DNA from: Shewanella sp. MR-4
GTDB taxonomy: Bacteria; Pseudomonadota; Gammaproteobacteria; Enterobacterales; Shewanellaceae
DNA: 64,000 bases
Direction of reading: 5' to 3'
Assembly: GCF_000014685.1 (NCBI RefSeq)
Contig: NC_008321.1
Span: 1,488,001 to 1,552,000, forward strand
Within the stretch, counting starts at the first letter, position 1. Every line of letters begins with the position of its first letter. The notes under the pieces are model-generated. The model saw only the letters and a list, made by a program, of their open reading frames with translations. It did no database searches and was not told where the DNA came from. Made by a program: the position numbers and the translations under genes. Positions 44,345-53,693 of the stretch are shown here, piece by piece.

Positions 44345-44920
44345 ATGGCGTTTTTAACTGAAAAGCAATTAAATGAAATAGGGTTTGCATCTCTGGGCCA
44401 TAATGTGCAGATCTCGGATAAAGCTTCCATTTATGGTGCCCACCGCATCAAGATTGGTAATAACGTCCGTATTGATGACTTTTGTGTTTTATCGGCAGGA
44501 GATGGTGGGATAGAAGTTGGTAACTATGTGCACATTGCTGTTTTTGCATTGCTCATAGGTGCTGGCAAAATAACGGTCTCTGATTTCGCAGGGGTTTCGT
44601 CGAGAGTTGCAATTTATTCTAGTAACGATGACTATTCAGGCCTGTTTTTAACAAATCCTACTGTGCCTGTAGAATATACAAATGTAACACATGCCGATGT
44701 TTATTTAGGTAAACATGTCATTATTGGTTCTGGTTCTGTGGTACTCCCCGGTGTTATTCTGCACGAAGGTGTTGCTGTGGGGGCATTATCGATGATTACC
44801 AAAGATTGTGAGGCATTTGGTGTTTATATCGGTTCACCTGCGAAAAAGATAAAAAGTCGTAAGCAAAATTTGTTGGATAAAGAAATTTTGTTAATGAGTG
44901 GTGACGATAGGAAATGCTAA
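44345..44920 (+). CDS. Left-handed beta-helix acyltransferase, probable N-acetyltransferase for the 4-amino sugar
   Basis: 191 residues with hexapeptide repeats (IKIGNNVRIDDFCVLSAGDG, VYLGKHVIIGSGSVVLPGVI, GVAVGALSMI) typical of galactoside/maltose-type acetyltransferases. It follows the VioA-like aminotransferase by 4 bp, so it most likely acetylates dTDP-4-amino-4,6-dideoxyhexose (a VioB-like step). O-acetylation of the polysaccharide is the alternative. It overlaps the WecF-like gene by 7 bp. Confidence 0.82.
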   Translation: MAFLTEKQLNEIGFASLGHNVQISDKASIYGAHRIKIGNNVRIDDFCVLSAGDGGIEVGNYVHIAVFALLIGAGKITVSDFAGVSSRVAIYSSNDDYSGLFLTNPTVPVEYTNVTHADVYLGKHVIIGSGSVVLPGVILHEGVAVGALSMITKDCEAFGVYIGSPAKKIKSRKQNLLDKEILLMSGDDRKC

Positions 44921-46098
44921 AAATTGCTCATATAGCACCGGATGAAAAGTTTATAGAAACAGCCGTTGATATTTTTGAAACTGTTTATCCATGTCAGAAC
45001 ACCTTTTATATAACATCATCTAAACCTTGGACCTTTATCGAAGATAATTCTTTATATAGACAGCTAAACAAAAAAAAATGGTTGAAATTACTTTTTACAC
45101 AAAGGAAAGAATTAAAGGATTATGATTTAGTAATCTTTCATGGTTTGCCTTGTGCTTTATTGATACCTATGGTGTTGCTTAAACAAAATTATGCTTGGTT
45201 AGGTTGGGGATACGATTATTATAGTCGCCCCTTTGATTCTGATTTGTTGGCCGAACCATTGGTTTTACCAAAAACGATGGAATACACAAAGACATTTATT
45301 AATGATGAGAATCGGAGTTTCGACGTTTTAAATCACATCGTAAAATCTTTAATTAAAATGTTGGTTTGTAGTAAATCTTTCTACCAGTTAGCGATGCGAA
45401 ATTTAAAAGTATTTTCACCTGTCTTACCGCAAGAGTATGATTTGGTAAAGGAAAAATATGGACTTGGTAAAGATACTCAATATTCACCTTGGAACTATGG
45501 GATTTTAGAAAGGCATATTATAAAAAATATTCAACTAGGTGAGATATATTCTGCCAATGCTATTCTGCTCGGCAATAGTGCGACAGCAACCAATAACCAT
45601 CTCGAAGCACTCGACATTATAGAAAAAACAGGTTCGTCAAGGACTATTATTTTACCATTAAGTTATGGTGATGAAAAATATGCTAAATTGATTAAGGAAT
45701 ATATCAATAATAACCCTCAATTATTTAGTCAATGCCAAGTGCTTGATAATTTTATGCCATTATCGGAATATAACGCCATCATTAATAGTTGTGGTTTTGT
45801 TATTATGAATCATGTGCGTCAGCAAGCATTGGGCAATATTGTTGCTATGATGTATCGTGGTTCTAAAGTTTTTCTTCGCGAGGAATCCGTACTTTATAAA
45901 TATTTTAAAAGTATGAGTGCATATGTTTATTCAGTACAAGAATTAGAGGTTAATCCGAGTTTGTTACATAGTCATCTCGATACTTATGAAGTTGAACACA
46001 ATCGCCTAATTTTAAAGTCTGTCTGGTCTGAAAAGGTTATATTGCAACGCACTAAAGATTTAGTTGCTAGCTCAATAAAACCTAAGGAGATATTTTAA
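44914..46098 (+). CDS. WecF-like 4-acetamido-4,6-dideoxyhexose transferase (GT56)
   Basis: 394 residues. The central part (ILLGNSATATNNHLEALDII) and the late part (LSEYNAIINSCGFVIMNHVR, QQALGNIVAMMYRGSKVFL) are signatures of the TDP-Fuc4NAc:lipid II transferase family. E. coli WecF of that family adds Fuc4NAc to the enterobacterial common antigen lipid. Here it probably transfers the Qui4NAc or Fuc4NAc made by rfbA-rfbB-vioA and the acyltransferase, whose last codons it overlaps. Base composition turns AT-rich from here. Confidence 0.87.
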   Translation: MLKIAHIAPDEKFIETAVDIFETVYPCQNTFYITSSKPWTFIEDNSLYRQLNKKKWLKLLFTQRKELKDYDLVIFHGLPCALLIPMVLLKQNYAWLGWGYDYYSRPFDSDLLAEPLVLPKTMEYTKTFINDENRSFDVLNHIVKSLIKMLVCSKSFYQLAMRNLKVFSPVLPQEYDLVKEKYGLGKDTQYSPWNYGILERHIIKNIQLGEIYSANAILLGNSATATNNHLEALDIIEKTGSSRTIILPLSYGDEKYAKLIKEYINNNPQLFSQCQVLDNFMPLSEYNAIINSCGFVIMNHVRQQALGNIVAMMYRGSKVFLREESVLYKYFKSMSAYVYSVQELEVNPSLLHSHLDTYEVEHNRLILKSVWSEKVILQRTKDLVASSIKPKEIF

Positions 46099-46391
46099 GT
46101 TTATTAACCATTAATAACAGCTAATCTTAATGAAAATTAACTTTTTAACTCGATTATACAGATTTCTTGAGCGATTTGTCTGCTTTTTATAAAAGGTCTA
46201 TAGGAAGCATGGGGAAGTAAAAAATAAAGTTAGGAATTAGGAGTGAAATGTTAAGTATTGGTAGGAATAGTTTTTAGAACTCTTAGATTTATTAAAGCAT
46301 AAATAATCTTTTTCGTTAGAAATTATTCGCGATAAGTTGAGTAAGTAACCTTCAATTCAGCGATTTTAGTATCAATAATAGAAATAACTCT

Positions 46392-46475
46392 AAGATTCAA
46401 GATTCAAGATTCAAGATTCAAGATTCAAGATTCAAGATTCAAGATTCAAGATTCAAGATTCAAGATTCAAGATTC
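46392..46475 (+). repeat. Heptanucleotide tandem array, 12 x AAGATTC
   Basis: Twelve perfect copies of AAGATTC run without a break from 46392 to 46475, followed by one altered copy (AAGATTT, 46476-46482). Seven is not a multiple of three, but the array is non-coding. Confidence 0.97.
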
Positions 46476-46513
46476 AAGATTTAAGTTTTTTAGATTTATT
46501 GATAATGTCTATC

Positions 46514-46553
46514 GGACAATTCATCAATCTCCATTTGAGCTTGATGAATGTCC
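46514..46553. repeat. Imperfect inverted repeat upstream of the wzy-type gene
   Basis: GGACAATTCATCAA (46514-46527) pairs with TTGATGAATGTCC (46541-46553) with a single bulged base and a 13-nt loop. No T-run follows, so it is not a typical terminator. It could be a regulatory or mobile-element hairpin. Confidence 0.6.
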
Positions 46554-46732
46554 CGTTGACTGGGTTGGATTATAACAATAACAGTAAACTAGCTAGTAAC
46601 AGTTGTTACCAAGTGCCGTAACACATCCGAATAAGTTTGCACTATAAGCTGTCTAAGTCATTGGCCTAAAAGTGTATAACGAAGGTGAGTTGAAAATTTT
46701 TTATATTCATTTTTTGCCATTTTCGGTAAATT

Positions 46733-47761
46733 ATGCATGAGTACTTAGGAATATTTATGTTGCCTTGGGTAATTCTTATAATCTTTACCTTCAGCTTGAT
46801 AGTGAAAAGTAGGCTTGTATTTGCTCTTTCTTCTCTTTTTCTATTTTTTTTCTCAGCAATAAGATATGATGTTGGATTCGATTACGCGACATATTGGAAT
46901 ATGATAAGTAATGGTAGTTTTGAACATTACTCAAGCGAAATTGCAAATTACACTCTTTTCACTTTAAGCTATTTATTAGACACACCTGAAATTTACTTCA
47001 TTATTACTTCATTTTTTATAATTTTTCTATTTACAATTGGTATTGTAAAATTAAGTAAGGACTGGTGTTTTTCTTTATTGATTTTCATTTCGATTCCAAT
47101 TTTTTATTTAAACTCTCTTTCTATTGTAAGGCAGTTTTGTGCTGTATCGTTAATTTTTTATGGTTTCAAATGCATCTTAAATAAGCAATATGTTTTTTTT
47201 ATTTTAATTGTTCTTGCTGCATCTCTTTTTCATCCTACAGCAATAGTATCACTTGTTTGCCTCTTATTTGTTAGTAAAAATTTTTCGAATAAGTTTTATT
47301 TTCTTTTTTTCTTTTTAGTACTTGCCTTAAAACAATTTTTTCTTTATGGATTAGAAGTTTATTTCAATTATTACTATAAATATTATATTCAAAATGAAGT
47401 CGTAGGAGGAGGAAACGCAATAGCTTTTCTGTTGCTAGGAATTTGGTTTTTTTGTCTGGTTTTTAGAAGGAATGTGAAGTCAGAACCGTGTTTTGAATTT
47501 TTAATTAATACTTTTACATTTGGTGTAATATTATTTTTGATATTAATTCAATATGGTCATGCATCAAGAATCTCTCTTTATTTTTTAACAGCTTTAATTC
47601 CATTGTTGCCTTACTATATTGAAATATTTAACCCAAGAAAGATTGCGCGTGTAGTCGGTTTTTTAGTTTTGTTTCCATTACTTATTTATTCACTGTATTT
47701 AGGTACATTAAATCCAATAAAAGATCCGAATATACCTTACTTATTTATTTTTAATAGATAA
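46733..47761 (+). CDS. EpsG-like polysaccharide polymerase (probable Wzy)
   Basis: 342 residues, very hydrophobic with about 9-10 membrane segments. The AIRYDVGFDYATYW segment after the second helix is the hallmark of EpsG/Wzy-like polymerases. It is the only such gene in the locus, so it probably links repeat units in the periplasm under Wzz control. Codon use is strongly AT-biased compared with rfb and man genes, as is usual for serotype-specific genes. Confidence 0.85.
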   Translation: MHEYLGIFMLPWVILIIFTFSLIVKSRLVFALSSLFLFFFSAIRYDVGFDYATYWNMISNGSFEHYSSEIANYTLFTLSYLLDTPEIYFIITSFFIIFLFTIGIVKLSKDWCFSLLIFISIPIFYLNSLSIVRQFCAVSLIFYGFKCILNKQYVFFILIVLAASLFHPTAIVSLVCLLFVSKNFSNKFYFLFFFLVLALKQFFLYGLEVYFNYYYKYYIQNEVVGGGNAIAFLLLGIWFFCLVFRRNVKSEPCFEFLINTFTFGVILFLILIQYGHASRISLYFLTALIPLLPYYIEIFNPRKIARVVGFLVLFPLLIYSLYLGTLNPIKDPNIPYLFIFNR

Positions 47762-47802
47762 GTAAGGTTATCTTCATAACATAGTTTTATATAGGAATTG
47801 CT

Positions 47803-48570
47803 TTGAAAGACTTGGTTTCAATAATTATGCCTGCACACAATTCTAGTGCTACGATTATGGATAGTGTAAATAGTGTGCTAAACCAATCATATTCTAATTT
47901 TGAATTAATAATATGCAATGATAGATCTACTGATAGCACATTAAATATTATTGAAAGTATAAAAGATTCGCGAGTGGTTGTTGTTGAAAATAAAACTTTT
48001 CCAGGAGCTTCGTATGCACGAAATACTGGGCTAAAAATCGCTAAAGGAAGATTTGTCTGCTTCTTAGATAGTGATGATATTTGGCATCAGAGTAAGTTGT
48101 TAACACAAATATCGTATATGCGTACCAGTGGTAGTTATTTTAGTTATGGTGATTATTCTACTTTTAGAGAGCAAATTAATTTTCCTGTGGGTTCTTTTTT
48201 TACTCCTAAAAGTGTCTCTTTTAAACGATTATTATATTCATGTCCAATAGGCTGTTTGACCGTCATGATTGATCGTGAAATTACAGGCAATTTTTTTATG
48301 CCTAATATCGATAAAGAAGATTATGCAACATGGTTGTTTTTAACAAAAAAGTTTGGTCAAGCAAATAAGTATGAGGGTAATTTTGCCTTTTATCGTATTG
48401 GCCATAAAAGTATTTCATCTAATAAGTTGGTGGAAGTAAAAAAACAATATAAAGTTTTAAGAGTTGTTGGCAATCAAACTGTTCTTAGCTCGCTTATATA
48501 TGTTTGTTTTTACGTCTTTCTAGGTTTGAGAAAACATTTAAGTTACAGGTTAAAGAATGATGATATTTAA
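47803..48570 (+). CDS. Family 2 glycosyltransferase
   Basis: 255 residues from TTG 47803 behind AGGAAT. A GT-A fold: VSIIMPAHNSSATIMDSVNS at the start, NDRSTDST and the metal-binding FLDSDDIWH segment, all typical of GT2. It has no membrane anchor beyond a possible C-terminal amphipathic part. It should add one sugar of the repeat unit; donor and linkage cannot be read. It lies between wzy and two further transferases. Confidence 0.9.
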   Translation: MKDLVSIIMPAHNSSATIMDSVNSVLNQSYSNFELIICNDRSTDSTLNIIESIKDSRVVVVENKTFPGASYARNTGLKIAKGRFVCFLDSDDIWHQSKLLTQISYMRTSGSYFSYGDYSTFREQINFPVGSFFTPKSVSFKRLLYSCPIGCLTVMIDREITGNFFMPNIDKEDYATWLFLTKKFGQANKYEGNFAFYRIGHKSISSNKLVEVKKQYKVLRVVGNQTVLSSLIYVCFYVFLGLRKHLSYRLKNDDI

Positions 48571-48585
48571 TTTTTGGAGGGCAGT

Positions 48586-49668
48586 ATGAAACTTTTGTAT
48601 ATTTCAAAGTTCCCTAAGAAAAAAGATGGTGGTTCTGTAGTTTCTAATCAGTTCTTGTCGTTGCTTTCGTCACTTACACATTTTTCATCGTTATTGAAGT
48701 TTGAAATTTCATCATACAGTAGTAATTTGAATAGATTTTTTTCACTTTTTATTCTTAGAGGTTTTGGTTTGTCTTACACCCAAGAACGCGAAATAGTCAA
48801 TTTGATATCCGCCAATAACCTTAGTCATGTTTGGATCGATGGTTCAACATATGGTTGGTTGGTTAGGTTGATTGCTAAAAAAACCAACGCAAAAATATTT
48901 GTTTTTCATCATAATGTAGAGTTTAAATATACTTTAGAGAGAATTAAGTCAGGTGAATATATTCATGTGTTGTTTCTCTTAAATACATACATCAATGAAT
49001 ACTTGTCAATAAAATATGCAGATAATACTATAGTTATGAATGATAGAGATATAAAAAATATTCATAAATTATATCCAACTCAATCATCTGATCTTAAAGC
49101 TACAATTATTCCTTTGCCCTTAAAGGATAGATGTGCTGGTATGTTATTTAATACTAAACCAATTTCATTGTCTAAATTAATTTTCATTGGTAGTAATTTT
49201 TATGCAAATCGATTCGGAATTAAGTGGTTTGTAGATAATGTTATAGACTCAGTTGAAAATGAACTGCTGATTATAGGTCAAGGTATGGACTCTTCTCTTG
49301 GAATAAACCATCCAAGGGTGACGATAGTAGGAGAGGTTGATAACGTAGATGAATATTATGTTGATAGCTCTATTGTAATAAGTCCTATATTTCACGGCTC
49401 TGGGATGAAGACAAAAACGGCGGAAGCTTTTATGTTTAATATGTATTTTTTAGGAACGGATGAAAGCCTTGTAGGCTACGATGTTGCCGGATGTTCTTCC
49501 GTTTTTCGTTGTAATACTGCAGATGAGTTTATTAATTCAATAAAACGATTGACTGAAAGTGTTTATAAACCATCAGATTCTAGAAAGGTTTATCTGCAAT
49601 CAAATACTCTTGAAGTTAGTCAAAGGATTTTATTGCAAAGTTTTCAAGATAAAGGTACTTTAAATTGA
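48586..49668 (+). CDS. Glycosyltransferase (GT4-like, GT-B fold)
   Basis: 360 residues from ATG 48586 behind GGAGG; a TTG at 48574 is in frame. The N-terminus (KLLYISKFPKKKDGGSVVSN) and the C-terminal segment VISPIFHGSGMKTKTAEAFM with the glycine-containing donor site fit GT-B transferases of the GT4 type. Sequence is AT-rich. It probably adds one repeat-unit sugar; donor is unknown. It overlaps the next gene by 4 bp (TTGA). Confidence 0.83.
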   Translation: MKLLYISKFPKKKDGGSVVSNQFLSLLSSLTHFSSLLKFEISSYSSNLNRFFSLFILRGFGLSYTQEREIVNLISANNLSHVWIDGSTYGWLVRLIAKKTNAKIFVFHHNVEFKYTLERIKSGEYIHVLFLLNTYINEYLSIKYADNTIVMNDRDIKNIHKLYPTQSSDLKATIIPLPLKDRCAGMLFNTKPISLSKLIFIGSNFYANRFGIKWFVDNVIDSVENELLIIGQGMDSSLGINHPRVTIVGEVDNVDEYYVDSSIVISPIFHGSGMKTKTAEAFMFNMYFLGTDESLVGYDVAGCSSVFRCNTADEFINSIKRLTESVYKPSDSRKVYLQSNTLEVSQRILLQSFQDKGTLN

Positions 49669-50675
49669 AAAGAATTCTTGTGGTTTGTAAAAACTTTCCT
49701 TATATCCTCGGTGGTGCTGAACGTAGTTTGTTGGAAGAGTTAAAAAAGCGTGATAACTGTTATTTTACTTTTGTAAACTTAAAACGGAATTCTTCTTGTT
49801 TTAGTCTTGATTGTTTTCATCCTTATACACAGTTCTACGTGAATGATTATTTAAAATTTGAAAGATTTGAGCATCTTGAGTATTTTTATAATAAAAGGAT
49901 GCTTTTGAAATTCTTAAAGAATTTACCTGGTGAATTTGATGAAATAATCACTCAGGGAGTTTGGGCTCCCATAGCTATATCTTATGCAAATTCTAAAGGT
50001 ATAAGTTCAACATATTATTTGCGAGATGAATCCTCACTAAATATTTTTAGAAATTATCATGCTGGTGCTAAATATTACATTAAAAATTTAAAAGATTCGA
50101 TTATGAAATTATTTCAGTTAGTTTATTGTCGAGATAACTATGTAGCACTTCATCTTGCTAATAATTTAATTTCAAATTCTAAGTTTATCCAGTCTGAAGT
50201 ATTAAGACTTTTTAATGTAAAATCAACTGTCGTATATCCATACGTTGATGTTGATGGTTTGTTAAATAAGTATAACCTTTTATCTAAGACCACTAATTGC
50301 ACAAAAGGCGTTGTTTTGATAGGTGATTCAGCATTGAAAGGTATTGATATTTTTTTGTCATTAGCTAAAGATTTGCCACAAATTCAATTTTATATATTTG
50401 GGAAAAATACTTCCTTTAAGTCTGACTTAGTAAATGTCAAGCACATGGGATGGAGTTCAGATAACTGCTACCCATTCATTTATGCAGATGTAGTTTTAGT
50501 TCCTTCAAAGTGGCACGAGGCCTTTGGGCGTGTTGCTGTTGAATCTAAAACTCTTGGAATCCCCGTCATTGTTGCTAATCGTGGCGGTCTTCCTGAGGCT
50601 GTCAACTATGATCCACAAAGTATTGCAGTTAATGATTCCGACTTTAAGTTAAAACTTTTGCAAATTTTACAGTAA
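49665..50675 (+). CDS. Family 4 glycosyltransferase
   Basis: 336 residues from a TTG start that overlaps the stop of the previous gene. KNFPYILGGAERSLLEELKK near the N-terminus is the GT4 acceptor-side glycine loop. VPSKWHEAFGRVAVESKTLG carries the E-x7-E type donor motif. It probably transfers one sugar of the repeat unit. This is the last of the AT-rich serotype-specific genes; manC follows after a ~146-bp gap. Confidence 0.9.
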   Translation: MKRILVVCKNFPYILGGAERSLLEELKKRDNCYFTFVNLKRNSSCFSLDCFHPYTQFYVNDYLKFERFEHLEYFYNKRMLLKFLKNLPGEFDEIITQGVWAPIAISYANSKGISSTYYLRDESSLNIFRNYHAGAKYYIKNLKDSIMKLFQLVYCRDNYVALHLANNLISNSKFIQSEVLRLFNVKSTVVYPYVDVDGLLNKYNLLSKTTNCTKGVVLIGDSALKGIDIFLSLAKDLPQIQFYIFGKNTSFKSDLVNVKHMGWSSDNCYPFIYADVVLVPSKWHEAFGRVAVESKTLGIPVIVANRGGLPEAVNYDPQSIAVNDSDFKLKLLQILQ

Positions 50676-50821
50676 ATTTGCCTTAAGTCATGTTTTATGT
50701 ATGATTTTAGTAGTTGTGGGTTATTCTTGGGTGTATCAGTTTGTATCATGCTCTGCATTTTGAAATCAACTTTTGACTTCAAAATTGAGTGTTTATTATT
50801 CTTCAATATTTGACCTAATTT

Positions 50822-52240
50822 ATGAAAAATATTTTACCTGTTATTATGGCAGGAGGCTCCGGCACTCGTTTATGGCCGCTTTCACGTGGCAATTTTCCTA
50901 AACAGTTTTTATCGCTTTCTGGCAACGCCACTATGCTGCAAAACACCATCAGCCGCTTAAATGGTATTGAGCATGCACCTGCGATGTTGATTTGTAATGA
51001 AGAGCATCGCTTTATCGCGGCAGAGCAGGTAAGGCTGTTAGGTGTTAAACATAACGGTATTTTGTTAGAGCCTGTTGGCCGTAATACCGCGCCTGCAATT
51101 GCTTTAGCGGCCTTTAAAGCGGTTGAGTTAGGACAAGACCCCTTATTATTGGTGTTAGCGGCTGACCATGTGATAGAAGATGTTGCTGCATTTCAACAGT
51201 CGGTTAGCAAGGCCGCTGAGTTAGCTGCTACGGGTAAGCTAGTCACTTTTGGTATTGTGGGTGATAAACCTGAAACGGGTTACGGTTATATTAAGCGTGG
51301 CGATGCTTGTCAGCATGGTTATGTTGTTGATTGCTTTGTTGAAAAACCTAACTTAGCCACTGCTGAAGTGTATGTCTCAAGCGGTGATTATTACTGGAAT
51401 AGTGGCATGTTTTTGTTTAAAGCCAGCCGTTATCTTGACGAATTAAGAGTTTATCGCCCCGATATCTACGCTGCCTGTGAGCTTGCTATGCAAGTGCAAA
51501 ATAATGACAGCGATTTTATTCGCATTGATAAAGCTGCCTTTGAAGCTTGCCCAGATGATTCTATCGACTATGCGGTGATGGAGCAGACTAAAGATGCTGT
51601 GGTAGTGCCAATGGATGCAGGTTGGAGCGATGTAGGCGGTTTTGCGGCTTTATGGGAAGTCTCAGGTAAAGATGCCGATGGTAATGTGTTCAATGGCGAT
51701 GTTAAAGCTGTTGATACTAAAAACACTTTAGTATTTGGTGGCAATAAACTTATCACCACTGTGGGTGTTGAGGACTTGGTAATTGTTAATACTAAGGATG
51801 CGGTATTAGTTGCCCATAAAGATCAATCACAACATGTAAAAGCGATTGTCGGCCAGCTTAAAGCGGAGCAGCGTAGCGAGGTGACTTTCCATCGTGAGGT
51901 ATATCGCCCCTGGGGTAAGTATGACTCTATCGATAATGGCGATCGTTTTCAGGTTAAGCGTATTACCGTAAAACCAGGCGCTAAGTTATCGGTACAAATG
52001 CACCATCACCGTGCGGAGCATTGGATTGTTGTTTCTGGTACGGCGAAAGTGACTAACGGTGATAAGGATATTCTGTTAACAGAAAATCAATCAACTTATA
52101 TACCTGTAGGTGTCATTCATGCGCTAGAAAATCCAGGTAAAGTTGATCTTGAGCTGATTGAAGTGCAATCCGGTTCGTACCTCGGTGAAGATGATATTGT
52201 TCGTTTTGAAGATAGATACGGACGAGTAGAAGGGAAGTAG
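50822..52240 (+). CDS. manC: Mannose-1-phosphate guanylyltransferase / mannose-6-phosphate isomerase ManC
   Basis: 472 residues. The N-terminal nucleotidyltransferase (MAGGSGTRLWPLSRGNFPKQ) makes GDP-mannose. The C-terminal cupin (VKPGAKLSVQMHHHRAEHWI) is the type II mannose-6-phosphate isomerase domain with metal-binding His residues. The gene pairs with manB 3 bp downstream. GDP-mannose made here could be used directly, since no GDP-mannose dehydratase gene is in the window. Confidence 0.96.
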   Translation: MKNILPVIMAGGSGTRLWPLSRGNFPKQFLSLSGNATMLQNTISRLNGIEHAPAMLICNEEHRFIAAEQVRLLGVKHNGILLEPVGRNTAPAIALAAFKAVELGQDPLLLVLAADHVIEDVAAFQQSVSKAAELAATGKLVTFGIVGDKPETGYGYIKRGDACQHGYVVDCFVEKPNLATAEVYVSSGDYYWNSGMFLFKASRYLDELRVYRPDIYAACELAMQVQNNDSDFIRIDKAAFEACPDDSIDYAVMEQTKDAVVVPMDAGWSDVGGFAALWEVSGKDADGNVFNGDVKAVDTKNTLVFGGNKLITTVGVEDLVIVNTKDAVLVAHKDQSQHVKAIVGQLKAEQRSEVTFHREVYRPWGKYDSIDNGDRFQVKRITVKPGAKLSVQMHHHRAEHWIVVSGTAKVTNGDKDILLTENQSTYIPVGVIHALENPGKVDLELIEVQSGSYLGEDDIVRFEDRYGRVEGK

Positions 52241-52243
52241 TTT

Positions 52244-53662
52244 ATGCCGAGCACTAGTTCAGTTTTATCGGAAAGTGTTATTGCTTTTGGTACTAGTGGT
52301 GCCAGAGGGTTAGTCACTCACTTTACGCCGCAGGTTTGCATGGCTTTTACTCAAGCCTTTGTTGGCGTGATGCAGCAGAATTTTACATTTGATAGTGTTG
52401 CTATTGCGATTGACAATCGGCCGAGTAGCTATGCAATGGCACAGGCTTGTGCCAGCGCCTTGATAGCATTAGGCGTGCAGCCCATTTACTTTGGCGTTGT
52501 GCCAACGCCTGCATTAGCTTTTATGGCTCTGCAGCAAAACATTCCTGCCATTATGGTTACGGGTAGCCATATTCCATTTGATCGTAACGGCCTTAAGTTC
52601 TATCGCCCCGATGGTGAAATCACAAAAGCTGATGAGTTAGCTATTCTCGCTGCTGACTCTGAGTTGATTCAGGCTGAGGTTTGCGATTTACCCGCCGTTT
52701 CTGATGTTGCTGTAACGTCTTACATTGGCCGTTATCTTGATTTATTTAGTCCTACTTTATTAGTGGGTAAACGTATTGGTATTTATGAGCATTCCAGTGC
52801 TGGGCGCGACCTCTATTCTAAGTTATTTCAGAGGCTAGGTGCTGAGGTTGTTAGTCTTGGCCGTAGCGATCAATTCGTGCCAATAGATACTGAAGCTGTT
52901 AGTTCGAAAGATATTGAAATGGCACAGCGTTGGCAAAAAGAGTATCAATTAGATGCGGTTTTTTCCACTGATGGTGATGGTGATCGACCGTTGTTATCTG
53001 ATGAAACAGGTACTTATCTTCGTGGTGACATTTTATGCTTACTCGCAGCTCAGTTTTTAGGAGTCGAAGCGCTTGCTATTCCTGTCAGTTGCAATTCTGC
53101 AGTTGAAGCTAGTAACTCTTTTAAGCAAGTTTTACGTACTAAAATTGGTTCTCCTTATGTGATAGAAGCATTTACTACATTGCAGACTCAGTATTCATGC
53201 ATAGCGGGTTTTGAAGCCAACGGTGGATTTTTATTGGGTTCAGAGCTCGAAGTTAATGGTGTAAAATTAAGTGCGTTACCTACGCGTGATGCTCTGCTTC
53301 CTGCTCTTGCTGTGTTAGCGATGGCTGCTAATGGCCCTATCTCTAAGTTAGTAGCACAGCTCCCTCCAATTTTTACGGCAAGTGATCGAATCCAGAATTT
53401 TTCAAGGGAGCGAAGTCTTGCGCTAATTGCACAGGGCATTGCATCACCAAAAGACTTACTAACTAAATTATCGCTCGGCCAATTTGAGGTGTTATCAGTT
53501 AATACAACTGATGGACTTCGAATAACACTGACAAATGGTGATATTGTCCACTTACGGCCTTCTGGTAACGCTCCTGAGTTACGTTGTTATGTTGAGTCAA
53601 ATTCTAGCGAAAAGGCTATTTCGCTTGTTAACTTGATTTTGGGATGTGTAGTCGATATTTAA
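52244..53662 (+). CDS. manB: Phosphomannomutase ManB
   Basis: 472 residues. An alpha-D-phosphohexomutase with the active serine segment VTGSHIPFDRNGLKFY, metal loop STDGDGDRPL, sugar-binding GFEANGGFLLG and the phosphate-binding RPSGNAPELR near the end. The active-site loop reads TGSHIP rather than the more common TASHNP, as in the CpsG-like/ManB group from some polysaccharide loci. It converts mannose-6-phosphate to mannose-1-phosphate for ManC. Confidence 0.92.
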   Translation: MPSTSSVLSESVIAFGTSGARGLVTHFTPQVCMAFTQAFVGVMQQNFTFDSVAIAIDNRPSSYAMAQACASALIALGVQPIYFGVVPTPALAFMALQQNIPAIMVTGSHIPFDRNGLKFYRPDGEITKADELAILAADSELIQAEVCDLPAVSDVAVTSYIGRYLDLFSPTLLVGKRIGIYEHSSAGRDLYSKLFQRLGAEVVSLGRSDQFVPIDTEAVSSKDIEMAQRWQKEYQLDAVFSTDGDGDRPLLSDETGTYLRGDILCLLAAQFLGVEALAIPVSCNSAVEASNSFKQVLRTKIGSPYVIEAFTTLQTQYSCIAGFEANGGFLLGSELEVNGVKLSALPTRDALLPALAVLAMAANGPISKLVAQLPPIFTASDRIQNFSRERSLALIAQGIASPKDLLTKLSLGQFEVLSVNTTDGLRITLTNGDIVHLRPSGNAPELRCYVESNSSEKAISLVNLILGCVVDI

Positions 53663-53693
53663 GTCGCCATCTTTTTACGTATATGAGTTAAAA

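Larger units (their letters stand above)
46099..46732. other. 634-bp AT-rich gap with heptamer array and hairpin
   Basis: No credible gene was found here. The stretch divides the transferase gene from the wzy-type gene and holds a 12-copy heptamer array and an imperfect hairpin. Its size is unusual inside an otherwise compact operon, and it may mark a past insertion, deletion or recombination join. Small pieces show no recognisable transposase remnants. Confidence 0.6.

Noticed and set aside
46392..46475. Iterons of a replication origin
   Set aside because: The units are contiguous 7-mers without spacing, no Rep or DnaA-box context exists, and the surroundings are a chromosomal polysaccharide operon.
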